Below, piece by piece: positions 37,120 to 44,971 of a stretch of 64,000 bases of DNA; within the stretch, counting starts at the first letter, position 1; every line of letters starts with the position of its first letter. The translations under genes were made by a program, and so were the position numbers. This DNA is from Mucilaginibacter gossypii (GTDB lineage: Bacteria > Bacteroidota > Bacteroidia > Sphingobacteriales > Sphingobacteriaceae): positions 1 to 64,000 of the forward strand of contig NZ_FNCG01000001.1 of assembly GCF_900100945.1 (NCBI RefSeq). The letters run 5' to 3'. The notes under the pieces are model-generated. The model was not told the origin of the DNA. It was given only the letters and a program-made list of their open reading frames with translations, and ran no database searches.

Positions 37120-37359
37120 ATGAGCAATAACGATATCATGAAAAAGCTGCGGGTGGCTATGAAATTTACTGATGATGATATCATCAAGGTTTTGGCATTG
37201 GTTAATTTCAGGATCACCAAAGCCGAGATTGGTGCCATATTCCGTGCTGATGATCACCCCAACTTTAAACCCTGCGGCGATCAGATCCTGCGTAATTTCC
37301 TGAATGGCCTCATTATCTACAAACGCGGCCCAAGGGAGCCGAAACCGAAACCGGAGTAA
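37120..37359 (+). CDS. DUF1456 (YehS-like) protein, single repeat
   Basis: A 79-residue protein with one DUF1456 unit: NNDIMKKLRVAMKFTDDDII, then FRADDHPNFKPCGDQILRNFLNGL, then a basic Pro/Lys tail (KRGPREPKPKPE). E. coli YehS has two such units in about 156 residues, and this tail looks like the usual linker after the first unit. The stop is followed one base later by a repeated palindromic element, so truncation by that element is possible. Single-unit members may also exist naturally. Confidence 0.8.
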   Translation: MSNNDIMKKLRVAMKFTDDDIIKVLALVNFRITKAEIGAIFRADDHPNFKPCGDQILRNFLNGLIIYKRGPREPKPKPE

Positions 37360-37360
37360 T

Positions 37361-37486
37361 CTGAACCGGGATTTGGGATGATTCACCGGATTTATAGGAT
37401 TTGATTTGCGAGCGGAATGAGTAGATTGGTTGGATTTCACAGACAAGATCCTGACTTCCGAAAAATCCTATGAAATCCCGGTTCAG
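37361..37486. repeat. CTGAACCGGGATTT inverted repeat at a convergent junction
   Basis: Perfect 14-bp arms CTGAACCGGGATTT (37361-37374) and AAATCCCGGTTCAG (37473-37486), with further imperfect pairing inside (CCGGATTTATAGGATTT against AAATCCTATGAAATC). It fills the gap between DUF1456 and the CAP gene, which face each other. Confidence 0.85.
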
Positions 37487-37493
37487 GCAATAA

Positions 37494-38051
37494 TTAATGC
37501 CCTTCCACAGGCTTTTCCTGTATTAATCTGTATCTCCCTGATTTAATCAGCTTTTGTTGCTGAGCCGAAAATGAGGTCCGGCCGCCAAAATCCTGTACCC
37601 AATAGGTTTTATATTCTGCCACGCCAACTTCTTTAAAGTCCGGGTTCATGAGGTTGCGGCAATGGCCTTCACTTTTAAACCAGCCAGCCATCACTTCCGC
37701 AATGCTTTGTTGGCCCTGGGCTATGTTTTCGCCTATGGCAAAACTTTTGAACCCTTTAAATTTATAACCGGCGTATACTATGCGGTCTTCCATGCTGCGG
37801 CCGTCTTTGCTGTCGTGACTAAAATAGCTTTTGCGGGCCATGTCTTTAGCGTGCCCTATAGCTGCATCTTCCAAATCATTATTCCAGGTAAGGGGAGGGG
37901 CCGGCGGGAAATATTTGCTGCCGCAATTGCAGCCTTTCTGGCGTGTAGCATTAATGCTGTTTAAAAACTCGGTCCTGAAGTGTTTGCTGCTTTGGCTGTA
38001 GGCATTTGCAAACCAGAATAATGCAGCAAATAATACTATCAATTTTTTCAT
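37494..38051 (-). CDS. CAP/SCP-domain secreted protein
   Basis: A 185-residue secreted protein. Its signal peptide (LIVLFAALFWFANAYSQ) is followed by a CAP domain with the usual histidine/glutamate pattern: AIGHAKDMARKSYFSH, IGENIAQGQ, MAGWFKSEGHCRNLMNP, and YWVQDFG. Two cysteines in RQKGCNCGSKYF are unusual near the start. Bacterial CAP proteins are widespread and of mostly unknown role. It is downstream of, and in the same direction as, the TPR gene, 38 bases away. Confidence 0.88.
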   Translation of the reverse strand: MKKLIVLFAALFWFANAYSQSSKHFRTEFLNSINATRQKGCNCGSKYFPPAPPLTWNNDLEDAAIGHAKDMARKSYFSHDSKDGRSMEDRIVYAGYKFKGFKSFAIGENIAQGQQSIAEVMAGWFKSEGHCRNLMNPDFKEVGVAEYKTYWVQDFGGRTSFSAQQQKLIKSGRYRLIQEKPVEGH

Positions 38052-38089
38052 CTTAGTGCTTTGACACTTTTAAACGCCTGTGGTTTAAA

Positions 38090-38961
38090 TTATTGTTTAG
38101 GCCTTCTGATAGCTGAACGCCAGCGGCCGGTTTTCTTTCGCCTGTAAATAATAATTATAGCTATAACGACGAGAATAATAGTGGTGACTGTGAGAATGAT
38201 AACGATGTTATGTGCCTGGCGTACCTTAGCATTGGCCTGCGCCTGGAGTTTTTGGTAAATACTTTTTTTTTGGCTATCACCGAATCCTGTTTTTTGATCT
38301 TGATCGAATCGGCAGCAGCTACCTTGGCAATGCTGTCGACTGTGACCTGGTTAAGACTATCGTCCAAAAATTCATGGCGTTTAATAGCTACTGCAGCTTT
38401 ATCATAATCGTTCATTTTCCGGTAAAGTTCGGCAAAGCCTACCTGCACTATCGACTCTTTTTTAGGATCGTGGGTTTTGAGCGATAAGGTTAAAGCATCG
38501 TTCAGGTCCTTCATACTGAGTTTATAGTCTTTGATGTCGCTTTTAATAGCTGCAAGCTCTATAAGCGAGCTGATAATATTAAGCGTATCCTTCCTTTGCC
38601 TCGATATGGTGTTCGATTGCAAAATGAACCATTTGGCCTCGCTGAATTTACGCTGCGAACGATAAACCTTTGCAAGCGCGTTAAAGCTTGTACGCAAGCC
38701 TAAAGTATCGTTATAAGTGGAATAGCTATGCAGGGCGAGCATAGTGTAATTAAGCGCCTCGGTTTGGAAGTAGTATTTCATTCGCCGGGTTGATACGGTA
38801 TCGTATCCTAAATAATGGGCAGCTATTTGGGTATAGATAGGGCCTTTTAACGAATCACTGGTAACCTGTAATTTTTGCTTAAGACTATCAAGCTCACTGG
38901 CGTGTGCTGATAATTTAAGCATGGCTGTCAGAAAAAAAAGTAAGGTAATAAGTCTCTTCAT
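38090..38961 (-). pseudogene. TPR protein with C-terminal membrane anchor, frameshifted at an A9 run
   Basis: The ATG at 38961 starts a signal peptide (LITLLFFLTAMLKLSAHA). The body is helical repeats of TPR type (LGLRTSFNALAKVYRSQRKF, SLIELAAIKSDIKDY, QVGFAELYRKMNDYDKAAVA). As read, the frame ends at 38161 with an arginine-rich tail. Shifted by one base at the A9 run (38263-38271), it instead continues as SIYQKLQAQANAKVRQAH, then a membrane segment (NIVIILTVTTIILVVIAIII) and a basic end, stopping at 38090. The second reading is clearly the coding one. Cause: sequencing error, slippage or mutation. Confidence 0.8.
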
Positions 38962-39204
38962 ATAACAGATTACTCGAAAATGCAATAATCTACTTATAAT
39001 TAGGCAAATAGCGTGCCTGTTTAAGGTCGCCGACATAGGTGTTTGTGAAGATCGCTTGACTTTTTATTCATTTTTGAACAGTATGAGCTGTTTTTCAGGA
39101 GGATAACCCTGGAAATATTAATTAACAATTGCCCGCGCATATCCCACAGCATCAGCTTTAATGCATAGTATTGTATACAAAAAAAGATTTTGCTATGCGA
39201 TTGC

Positions 39205-40140
39205 TTAAGAGATTACCCGTTCGTATTTATTTAACGCTGATCGTAAACCTGCAAATTGCTTTAACAGTACGTTGTATAAGGTAATACCTAATGCCGCGCA
39301 AGTAATGCCGGCCAACACGTCAAGCACGTAATGGTGGCTTGCATATACAGCCGTAAACCAGATGCCAACGGTTACCACCGCAAAAAAGATATTAGCAAGT
39401 CCCAGCTTGTTTTTTAAGCCGTAGTAAAGCACTATAACCGGGTATGACGAATGCAGCGACGGCATGGCAGCAAACACGTTTGATCCTTTTGTATAAATCC
39501 CTTTAAAAACCCCGGCATGAAAATAGGCGTCAAACCTGGCCAGTCCGGCGGTATTGCCCATAGTTAACGGAATAAAATGAAATCCGTGATATTGAACAAA
39601 CCAGGGTGGTGCGGCAGGGTAGGCGTAGTAAACTATAAAGCCCAGGATATTCACCAAAACAAACGTTAACGAAAAATTAAGGAACTGTTTTTTGTTTTTG
39701 AAGAACAGGTAAGCGGCAAAGCCCAGCGGCACAGGGATCCAGCACAAATAAAACAAGCCCGATAACACATCAATAAAAGTGTTGCTGTTGGCCAGCCAGT
39801 ATTCGTTGGGTGTAAGCAGCTTGCCATTAAAATGAATGCCGAACAGGTGTTTCTCCGCATTATAGAGCTCGGCAATATGTACCGGGTTGTAGTTATAATT
39901 GGGGAAGGCTTTCATGTAATCAAAAACAATCCAGTACACTATGAAAATAGTGAAGCCCAATATAAACTTGCGGGTTATTGCCGACGCATAGAACAGCACA
40001 TTGAAAATAACTACCAGCGTAAGCTCGTCTGGTTTATAACCAATAAGGAAAGTTGAAAACGCCAGGTAAGCAATGGAAAGCAGCGAAACAATAATTATCG
40101 ACCGGATATTTACTGTTACGCCTGTATTGGCATTGGTCAT
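39205..40140 (-). CDS. AUR1-like PAP2 membrane protein, candidate inositol phosphorylceramide synthase
   Basis: A 311-residue protein with about seven membrane segments. Motifs resemble AUR1-type inositol-phosphotransferases: YPAAPPW (174-180), AMPSLHS (225-231) and SHHYVLD (268-274); H230, H270 and D274 would be catalytic. AUR1-type enzymes move inositol phosphate from phosphatidylinositol to ceramide. A plain lipid phosphatase role, such as dephosphorylating phosphatidylinositol phosphate, is the alternative. Its start is 2 bases after the stop of the FA2H-like gene, so they are coupled. Confidence 0.78.
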   Translation of the reverse strand: MTNANTGVTVNIRSIIIVSLLSIAYLAFSTFLIGYKPDELTLVVIFNVLFYASAITRKFILGFTIFIVYWIVFDYMKAFPNYNYNPVHIAELYNAEKHLFGIHFNGKLLTPNEYWLANSNTFIDVLSGLFYLCWIPVPLGFAAYLFFKNKKQFLNFSLTFVLVNILGFIVYYAYPAAPPWFVQYHGFHFIPLTMGNTAGLARFDAYFHAGVFKGIYTKGSNVFAAMPSLHSSYPVIVLYYGLKNKLGLANIFFAVVTVGIWFTAVYASHHYVLDVLAGITCAALGITLYNVLLKQFAGLRSALNKYERVIS

Positions 40141-40142
40141 TG

Positions 40143-40766
40143 CTATTTTTTTAAGAAATCTGAACGGAAAATTTTATCCCAGAAAGGTGAACTCACACCA
40201 TAACCTTTTTCAGGATCCTGATAGTGGTGCAGCATATGGTGTTGTTTTATTTTTTTGAACAGGCCGCTTTTAAAGTTAAAATGGTGCATGGCATAGTGAG
40301 ATATGTCATAAAACAGGTAGCCTAAAATAAAGCCCGGAAAAAAGCCCCAGATGTAGTTTACAGGCAATAACCATTTAAACAAAAAGAAAAAGCCTGTAGC
40401 CAGCGGAATACTTAATGACGGGGGCAATACCAAACGTTTGGCATCGCTCGGGTAATCATGATGCACACCATGCATAATAAAATGGAGGCGTTGCGCCCAT
40501 TCCAGTTTTTCACTTGGTTGATAGTGAAAAACAAAACGGTGCATAATGTATTCGGTGATGGTCCAAATGAACAGGCCGAAAATGAACAGGCCTATGTAGG
40601 TTAATATGTCTAACCCTAAATCAAAGAATTTATAACTGCAATATCCAATAACAGGCACAAAAATGTACAGGGGCACGGTATAATGTACCTTTGATAAGCC
40701 TTCTAAAAAGTCGCTCTTAAACATTCGCACCGATTCCTGCGAGTTGGATATATATTTCTTTTTCAT
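40143..40766 (-). CDS. FA2H/Scs7-like sphingolipid fatty-acid 2-hydroxylase
   Basis: A 207-residue di-iron membrane hydroxylase. Histidine clusters are in family order: H76-x4-H81, H95-x3-H99-x2-H102-H103, H157-x3-H161-H162, and H176-H177-x2-H180-H181. The stretch HGVHHDYPSDAKRLVLPPSL closely resembles yeast Scs7 and human FA2H, which hydroxylate the N-acyl chain of ceramide at C2. It lacks the cytochrome-b5 domain of the eukaryotic enzyme, so it needs a separate electron donor. First gene of a pair with the AUR1-like protein. Confidence 0.85.
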   Translation of the reverse strand: MKKKYISNSQESVRMFKSDFLEGLSKVHYTVPLYIFVPVIGYCSYKFFDLGLDILTYIGLFIFGLFIWTITEYIMHRFVFHYQPSEKLEWAQRLHFIMHGVHHDYPSDAKRLVLPPSLSIPLATGFFFLFKWLLPVNYIWGFFPGFILGYLFYDISHYAMHHFNFKSGLFKKIKQHHMLHHYQDPEKGYGVSSPFWDKIFRSDFLKK

Positions 40767-40868
40767 TGTTATAATCAGGTTTAAAATGTTTTATTATTTC
40801 TCTGCCTGTTTATGGATGTTAAAATTTTTCAGAATGGCTGGCCTTTAATCAACAAAAGGCAATTTTAG

Positions 40869-40876
40869 CAAAGATA
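40869..40876 (-). promoter_or_regulatory. -7 element of the hydroxylase/AUR1-like operon
   Basis: On the minus strand the sequence reads TATCTTTG followed by C, an exact TAnnTTTG match, about 100 bases before the hydroxylase ATG. No good -33 box was seen. The leader could fold a small hairpin (GCCTTT with AAAGGC). Confidence 0.45.
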
Positions 40877-40929
40877 TTGCTAAGTGTAAATGCCTTTATT
40901 TTATTGTTGCGAAGATATGATATTTGTTG

Positions 40930-41030
40930 GTAAGTCTTAAGCCAAAAGTTTTAAGTCTAAAGTTCGCAGCCTTAAGAGAAGTAATTCAACGTCCTTGCTT
41001 AAGACTTTTGACTTAGAACTATAAACTTAC
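40930..41030. repeat. Imperfect inverted repeat between lipid operons
   Basis: The left arm (about 40930-40965, GTAAGTCTTAAGCCAAAAG...) and right arm (about 40996-41030, ending AACTATAAACTTAC) are imperfect reverse complements of ~35 bases. It abuts the stop of the CDP-alcohol phosphotransferase gene and may end that transcript. Confidence 0.5.
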
Positions 41031-41767
41031 TTACCTTCTTCCTCTTCCAGTTTAATTAATGCTTTTTTAGCCTCTCTTAATCTGTTAAAAGCGGTGATAT
41101 TGGTTAAAACAGCAAGTATTACCAGCGGAATAGTAAATATCGATATGGTTTCAAATACATGGAATCTGATGCCGGGAACAAATAATTTATAGTTACCGCC
41201 TATGTACTGAGCTACTATGCCCGATAAAGCTGCGCATAAGCCGATAGTTACTACACGTTCAGGTCTTTGCATTAAACCGCCTTTAATTTCAACCCCTAAA
41301 CCTTCGGCACGTGCACGTACATAACTAACCATCATTGAGCCGATCAGCGCTATAAAGGCAGCTATCGAGCTCAGGAAGTAGTGATGCGCCACCAGGTAAT
41401 AGCAAATACCCAAAAACATGATCAATTCGCTGTAGCGGTCAAGTACGGAATCGTACAAAGCACCAAAGGTTGATTTCATATTCCCTAAGCGGGCTACCTG
41501 GCCGTCAAGCATATCAAATAAGCCTGCAAAAAGGATGAGGCCGCCGGCCCAGCCTACGTAGGTTAAATCGCCGCGGTTACCTTCTTCGGCACCTAAAATA
41601 AATATCCCTGCAACGCCTACGTTAAGTACAAAACCTATAGTAGTTACGGCATTGGGGGTTAAACCTATTTTTATAAGGATCTTCACAAACGGATCAATAA
41701 CCTTATAAATGCCTAATTGCAAGTTGGTTCTGAATGATCTCCTAAGTGTTGTTGTTTGCTGTTCCAT
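41027..41767 (-). CDS. CDP-alcohol phosphatidyltransferase, candidate phosphatidylinositol phosphate synthase
   Basis: A 246-residue membrane enzyme with the complete CDP-alcohol phosphotransferase motif D85-x2-D88-G89-x2-A92-R93-x8-G102-x3-D106-x3-D110. The placement near inositol-phosphate synthase suggests it joins CDP-diacylglycerol to inositol 3-phosphate, as in mycobacteria and in the inositol-lipid cluster known from Bacteroides thetaiotaomicron. The C-terminus is charged (LREAKKALIKLEEEEGK). Its start is 31 bases after the DUF5686 gene. Confidence 0.85.
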   Translation of the reverse strand: MEQQTTTLRRSFRTNLQLGIYKVIDPFVKILIKIGLTPNAVTTIGFVLNVGVAGIFILGAEEGNRGDLTYVGWAGGLILFAGLFDMLDGQVARLGNMKSTFGALYDSVLDRYSELIMFLGICYYLVAHHYFLSSIAAFIALIGSMMVSYVRARAEGLGVEIKGGLMQRPERVVTIGLCAALSGIVAQYIGGNYKLFVPGIRFHVFETISIFTIPLVILAVLTNITAFNRLREAKKALIKLEEEEGK

Positions 41768-41798
41768 GTTATTCTCTCTGCTTATTTAGGTACGATGA

Positions 41799-44363
41799 TT
41801 AGAAGTCAAATTTAAGCCTTGTCCGTAACCCCCATTGGGCAACGTTTGGCTGGTCAAGGTAGTTAAAGCGCCTTACAAAATCTATGCGTATAAATTTAAA
41901 TATATTTTCGATACCAACACTACCTTCAACGTAAGGTGTTTTACCTAATGTGTAAGTAATTGGTACACCATCAACGCCAACCGGCAATTGATACAATGAC
42001 GGATGTATTGAAGGATTATTTTGGTCAGACAAACCACCGTATAATACTTTTACTGATGCGGTTTCGCGCCATTTAAGTTTCTTTAACAACGGTATTTTGT
42101 TGAAGAAGAAGCCGCTGAAATGCTGGTCAATCCTGAAGCTTGCATATTTATCACTCACAAACTCCAAAAAGTTCATTAAGTTGTATGAGTCGATATCGTA
42201 TGCATAGGTTTGGTTTGCCCTGTGTATAGTTAACAACGGGTAAGGTACCGAACCAAAAATTTTACCTGCCGAAACATTGATATCCGCATAGCCTAACTGT
42301 GAAAAGTAAAAGCGCTTATCAGCACGGAAATCAAGCTTTTGGTAGTTGTATTCGCCATTAAAAAAGCCTTTAATACCAGCGGCATAATCAAGCTCAAAAG
42401 CGGGATATTTGTTAGGAATAGGGATCCTGTAGATTTTACCCTGGTAAAACTGCTCATGCGGTGCCCAGCGTACGCTTGCTGTAAGTTCGGTAGTAGTTAA
42501 ATGGTGGATAGAGTTTGGCAAATCGTTAATGATGTTGTCAAAATACAGTGATCCTGCAGGTTCTTGTGTCCATTTTTTAAAGCCACCTGCGTAAGAGAAG
42601 TGGCTTTCCAGCTCGTGTACATAATCAAACCTGTAAAAGTCATTATACAGGAACTTGTCGTTTACACCACGTTTAAACGATAACAAAAAGTTGTCTTCCT
42701 GTACAAACTGCAAGTTCGCACCGGGGATCTTGGTATCACGCTGAAAGCTTGCTCTAATGTAATTTTGCGGGAAACGGTAGATGGACTTATCGTTAAGCGA
42801 GTATGTTGCGCTAAGAAAGTACTTCCAGCGCTCATCTTTAAAGCCATAAGCTGCATAAGTTTCAAAATAGTAACGCTTGCTTAGGTCTGGCGTGGTTCGG
42901 CCGCCTACACGTAAACGGAATCCCTCAACAGGGTTAAAGCTGTAAAATGTATTAGCCGGACCTAACTCAAACTTGCCGAAGCCTTTGTAACCTGCAAGCA
43001 AAAGGGTTGCTATATCAACTGTGCGCTTAAATGATGGCATATTGCGCAGGCTGTCAATATTCTTGTATACTTTAGATTCGGCAGTTCTTAAAGTATCTGG
43101 CCTGTTTTCCTGCCAGAATGATTCGGGTCGATGCTTCACTTCATCGCTTAATTCCGCATATTCTGATCCCTGGTAGGTTGTATCCGGCCGGGGTTTGTTA
43201 ACCACGTAATTGCTGTAGGTTATAGCCCGGATACCAAATAAACCACTCTTTGCATCTTTTTTGGATGCGCCAAAATCTGCAATGGTAGTGCTTTTGCTCA
43301 GGTGATAGCGGCCATCCGGGTTTTGTTGAAACTCCAGGTTAACGTTCATTGACCTGATGAAGTTGATATTGATATGCTTGTTGATAGTTAAATCACACTT
43401 TTGAACAGCGTAGTTCCCATCGAGCGTTATGTATATGCTACCCTCAAAAAGTACGTCGGTACTGTTGCGCGGTGTAAAATCAAGTTTAACAAGCTTGTTA
43501 TTGTGCTCATCAAGAACAGTATCCGCAATAAAATATTTGTAATAGTTTGGCGAGTTATCAGAGATTGGGCTCAGGAACTGGCTGGTTATCAAAAATACGT
43601 TGTTGGTGTAAATATCAACTTTGTTGTACAGGTGTTTAAAGTATTGGGTAAGGCCTTCATTATCAATACCAGGGCCAAAGTTTACACTTTTTTGGCCAGT
43701 TATGTTTTCCCTTGTTTTTTCGGGGTTTTTACGATAATAAACTTGCTGCAATTTTTCATCAAGGTAAATAGGCAATAACGATTTGCCGGGTACCAATGTA
43801 CTATCCCTATTATCTAAAATGAACTTATACTTACGGAAAAATTTTCTGTCCGAAAACTGGGCTGATACATTGCTCAACGCAAACATCATTTTATCATACT
43901 CCTTGTATTCAACATAGTTGTACGCTTCGGGACGGTTCTTTTCTTTATTTTCGATAACCTTACGGATCAGCTCAACAGCGGGGTTATCTTTATTACGGTA
44001 TTTAGGTTTTTTGCCCGATTTTACCACAACTTCGTTAAGTTGTTGCGAAGCCGGGAACATTTTTACATTTATAACCTGCTCTTTACCGGGAACAACAGCT
44101 AAAAAAGCGTCTTTATAACCTAAAAATGAAATTTTGATTTGTTTGTATTGCTGATTGTTTGTAGCCAGGCGATATTTGCCATTAACATCTGTAGTGGTAC
44201 CGGTGGTGGTGCCCGTGAAAGAAATACTAACAGAAGGCAGGGTTTGTTTGTTACCTGCATCGGTAACAGTACCCGTTATTACCGTTTGCTGCGCATATAA
44301 TGCCGAAGCAGAAAAGAACAGTATTAAGAAAAATAAGCTTTTATAAAATTTTTTACAATCCAT
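41799..44363 (-). CDS. DUF5686 outer-membrane protein with carboxypeptidase-like domain
   Basis: An 854-residue protein. The ATG at 44363 (MDCKKFYKSLFFLILFF) gives a signal peptide; an upstream TTG is less likely. A carboxypeptidase-regulatory-like domain (about 25-110, TVITGTVTDAGNKQTLPSVS) is followed by NEVVVKSGKKPKYRNKDNPA and a long DUF5686 region that looks like a beta-barrel ending in RTRLKFDF. No TonB plug is seen. The function is unknown; a role in the outer membrane connected with the surrounding lipid genes is inferred from location only. Confidence 0.85.
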   Translation of the reverse strand: MDCKKFYKSLFFLILFFSASALYAQQTVITGTVTDAGNKQTLPSVSISFTGTTTGTTTDVNGKYRLATNNQQYKQIKISFLGYKDAFLAVVPGKEQVINVKMFPASQQLNEVVVKSGKKPKYRNKDNPAVELIRKVIENKEKNRPEAYNYVEYKEYDKMMFALSNVSAQFSDRKFFRKYKFILDNRDSTLVPGKSLLPIYLDEKLQQVYYRKNPEKTRENITGQKSVNFGPGIDNEGLTQYFKHLYNKVDIYTNNVFLITSQFLSPISDNSPNYYKYFIADTVLDEHNNKLVKLDFTPRNSTDVLFEGSIYITLDGNYAVQKCDLTINKHININFIRSMNVNLEFQQNPDGRYHLSKSTTIADFGASKKDAKSGLFGIRAITYSNYVVNKPRPDTTYQGSEYAELSDEVKHRPESFWQENRPDTLRTAESKVYKNIDSLRNMPSFKRTVDIATLLLAGYKGFGKFELGPANTFYSFNPVEGFRLRVGGRTTPDLSKRYYFETYAAYGFKDERWKYFLSATYSLNDKSIYRFPQNYIRASFQRDTKIPGANLQFVQEDNFLLSFKRGVNDKFLYNDFYRFDYVHELESHFSYAGGFKKWTQEPAGSLYFDNIINDLPNSIHHLTTTELTASVRWAPHEQFYQGKIYRIPIPNKYPAFELDYAAGIKGFFNGEYNYQKLDFRADKRFYFSQLGYADINVSAGKIFGSVPYPLLTIHRANQTYAYDIDSYNLMNFLEFVSDKYASFRIDQHFSGFFFNKIPLLKKLKWRETASVKVLYGGLSDQNNPSIHPSLYQLPVGVDGVPITYTLGKTPYVEGSVGIENIFKFIRIDFVRRFNYLDQPNVAQWGLRTRLKFDF

Positions 44364-44905
44364 GTACTTTGTGCAATTGTGCAAATACAAACTTCTTTTT
44401 TCGGCTCAATACTGTTATTATTGGATAAAGAGGTATGTATTAATTATTCAAATATTCCTGGCAGCTTAATTATGTCCGCCCCTGTATGTTTTTCGTTGTT
44501 CTGCCACCCAATCTTTCCTCACTTCCCTTGCTTTGTACACTCCCGGCAGATGGTTATTACGGAGTTTACAATTAACAGGCCAAAGGTAAAAAAAATCACT
44601 ACAGACTAATGTGGTCAAAAAGTCAAATATTGTTTACAGCTATTTACTGTATTATATTACCTTAGCCATAATAACCCAAACAACGGCTTTGAGCAGCCAT
44701 TAGTATGCTCGTTACTTTTCGGTTTACTATATTGTTTATTTTATAATCATCTGGTAATCAAATATAATTAAGCGTTTTTGTTGCCGGCTGAAAGTGTGCC
44801 GGGCTATCCAAATAACATTATTTAACAATTTATACTTGGCGCTAATAAGACTAATGCTGATAAAGGAATGTTACCCGCCCCTGGATTTTTTTACCTCACA
44901 AAAAC
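44364..44905. other. Gene-free gap upstream of the DUF5686 gene
   Basis: About 540 bases of AT-rich sequence between the DUF5686 start and the terminator of the inositol-phosphate synthase gene. I see no convincing gene; open frames here lack protein-like composition. A near-match to the -7 element (TGTATTTG, minus strand, 44382-44389) lies 19 bases before the DUF5686 ATG. Confidence 0.5.
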
Positions 44906-44948
44906 AAAACAGCCGTGAAGCAGGGGTTCAACTGCTTACGGCTGTTTT
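44906..44948 (-). terminator. Terminator after inositol-phosphate synthase
   Basis: A long stem: AAAACAGCCGT + AAGCAG paired with CTGCTT + ACGGCTGTTTT, with one bulged G and an 8-base loop. It is flanked by A/T runs on both sides and lies 24 bases after the stop. Confidence 0.9.
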
Positions 44949-44971
44949 GACGGTATTTGGTAATTTAACGA

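Noticed and set aside
44379..44609. Short plus-strand open frame upstream of the DUF5686 gene
   Set aside because: No start signal, unusual composition, and it lies in an AT-rich promoter-type gap.
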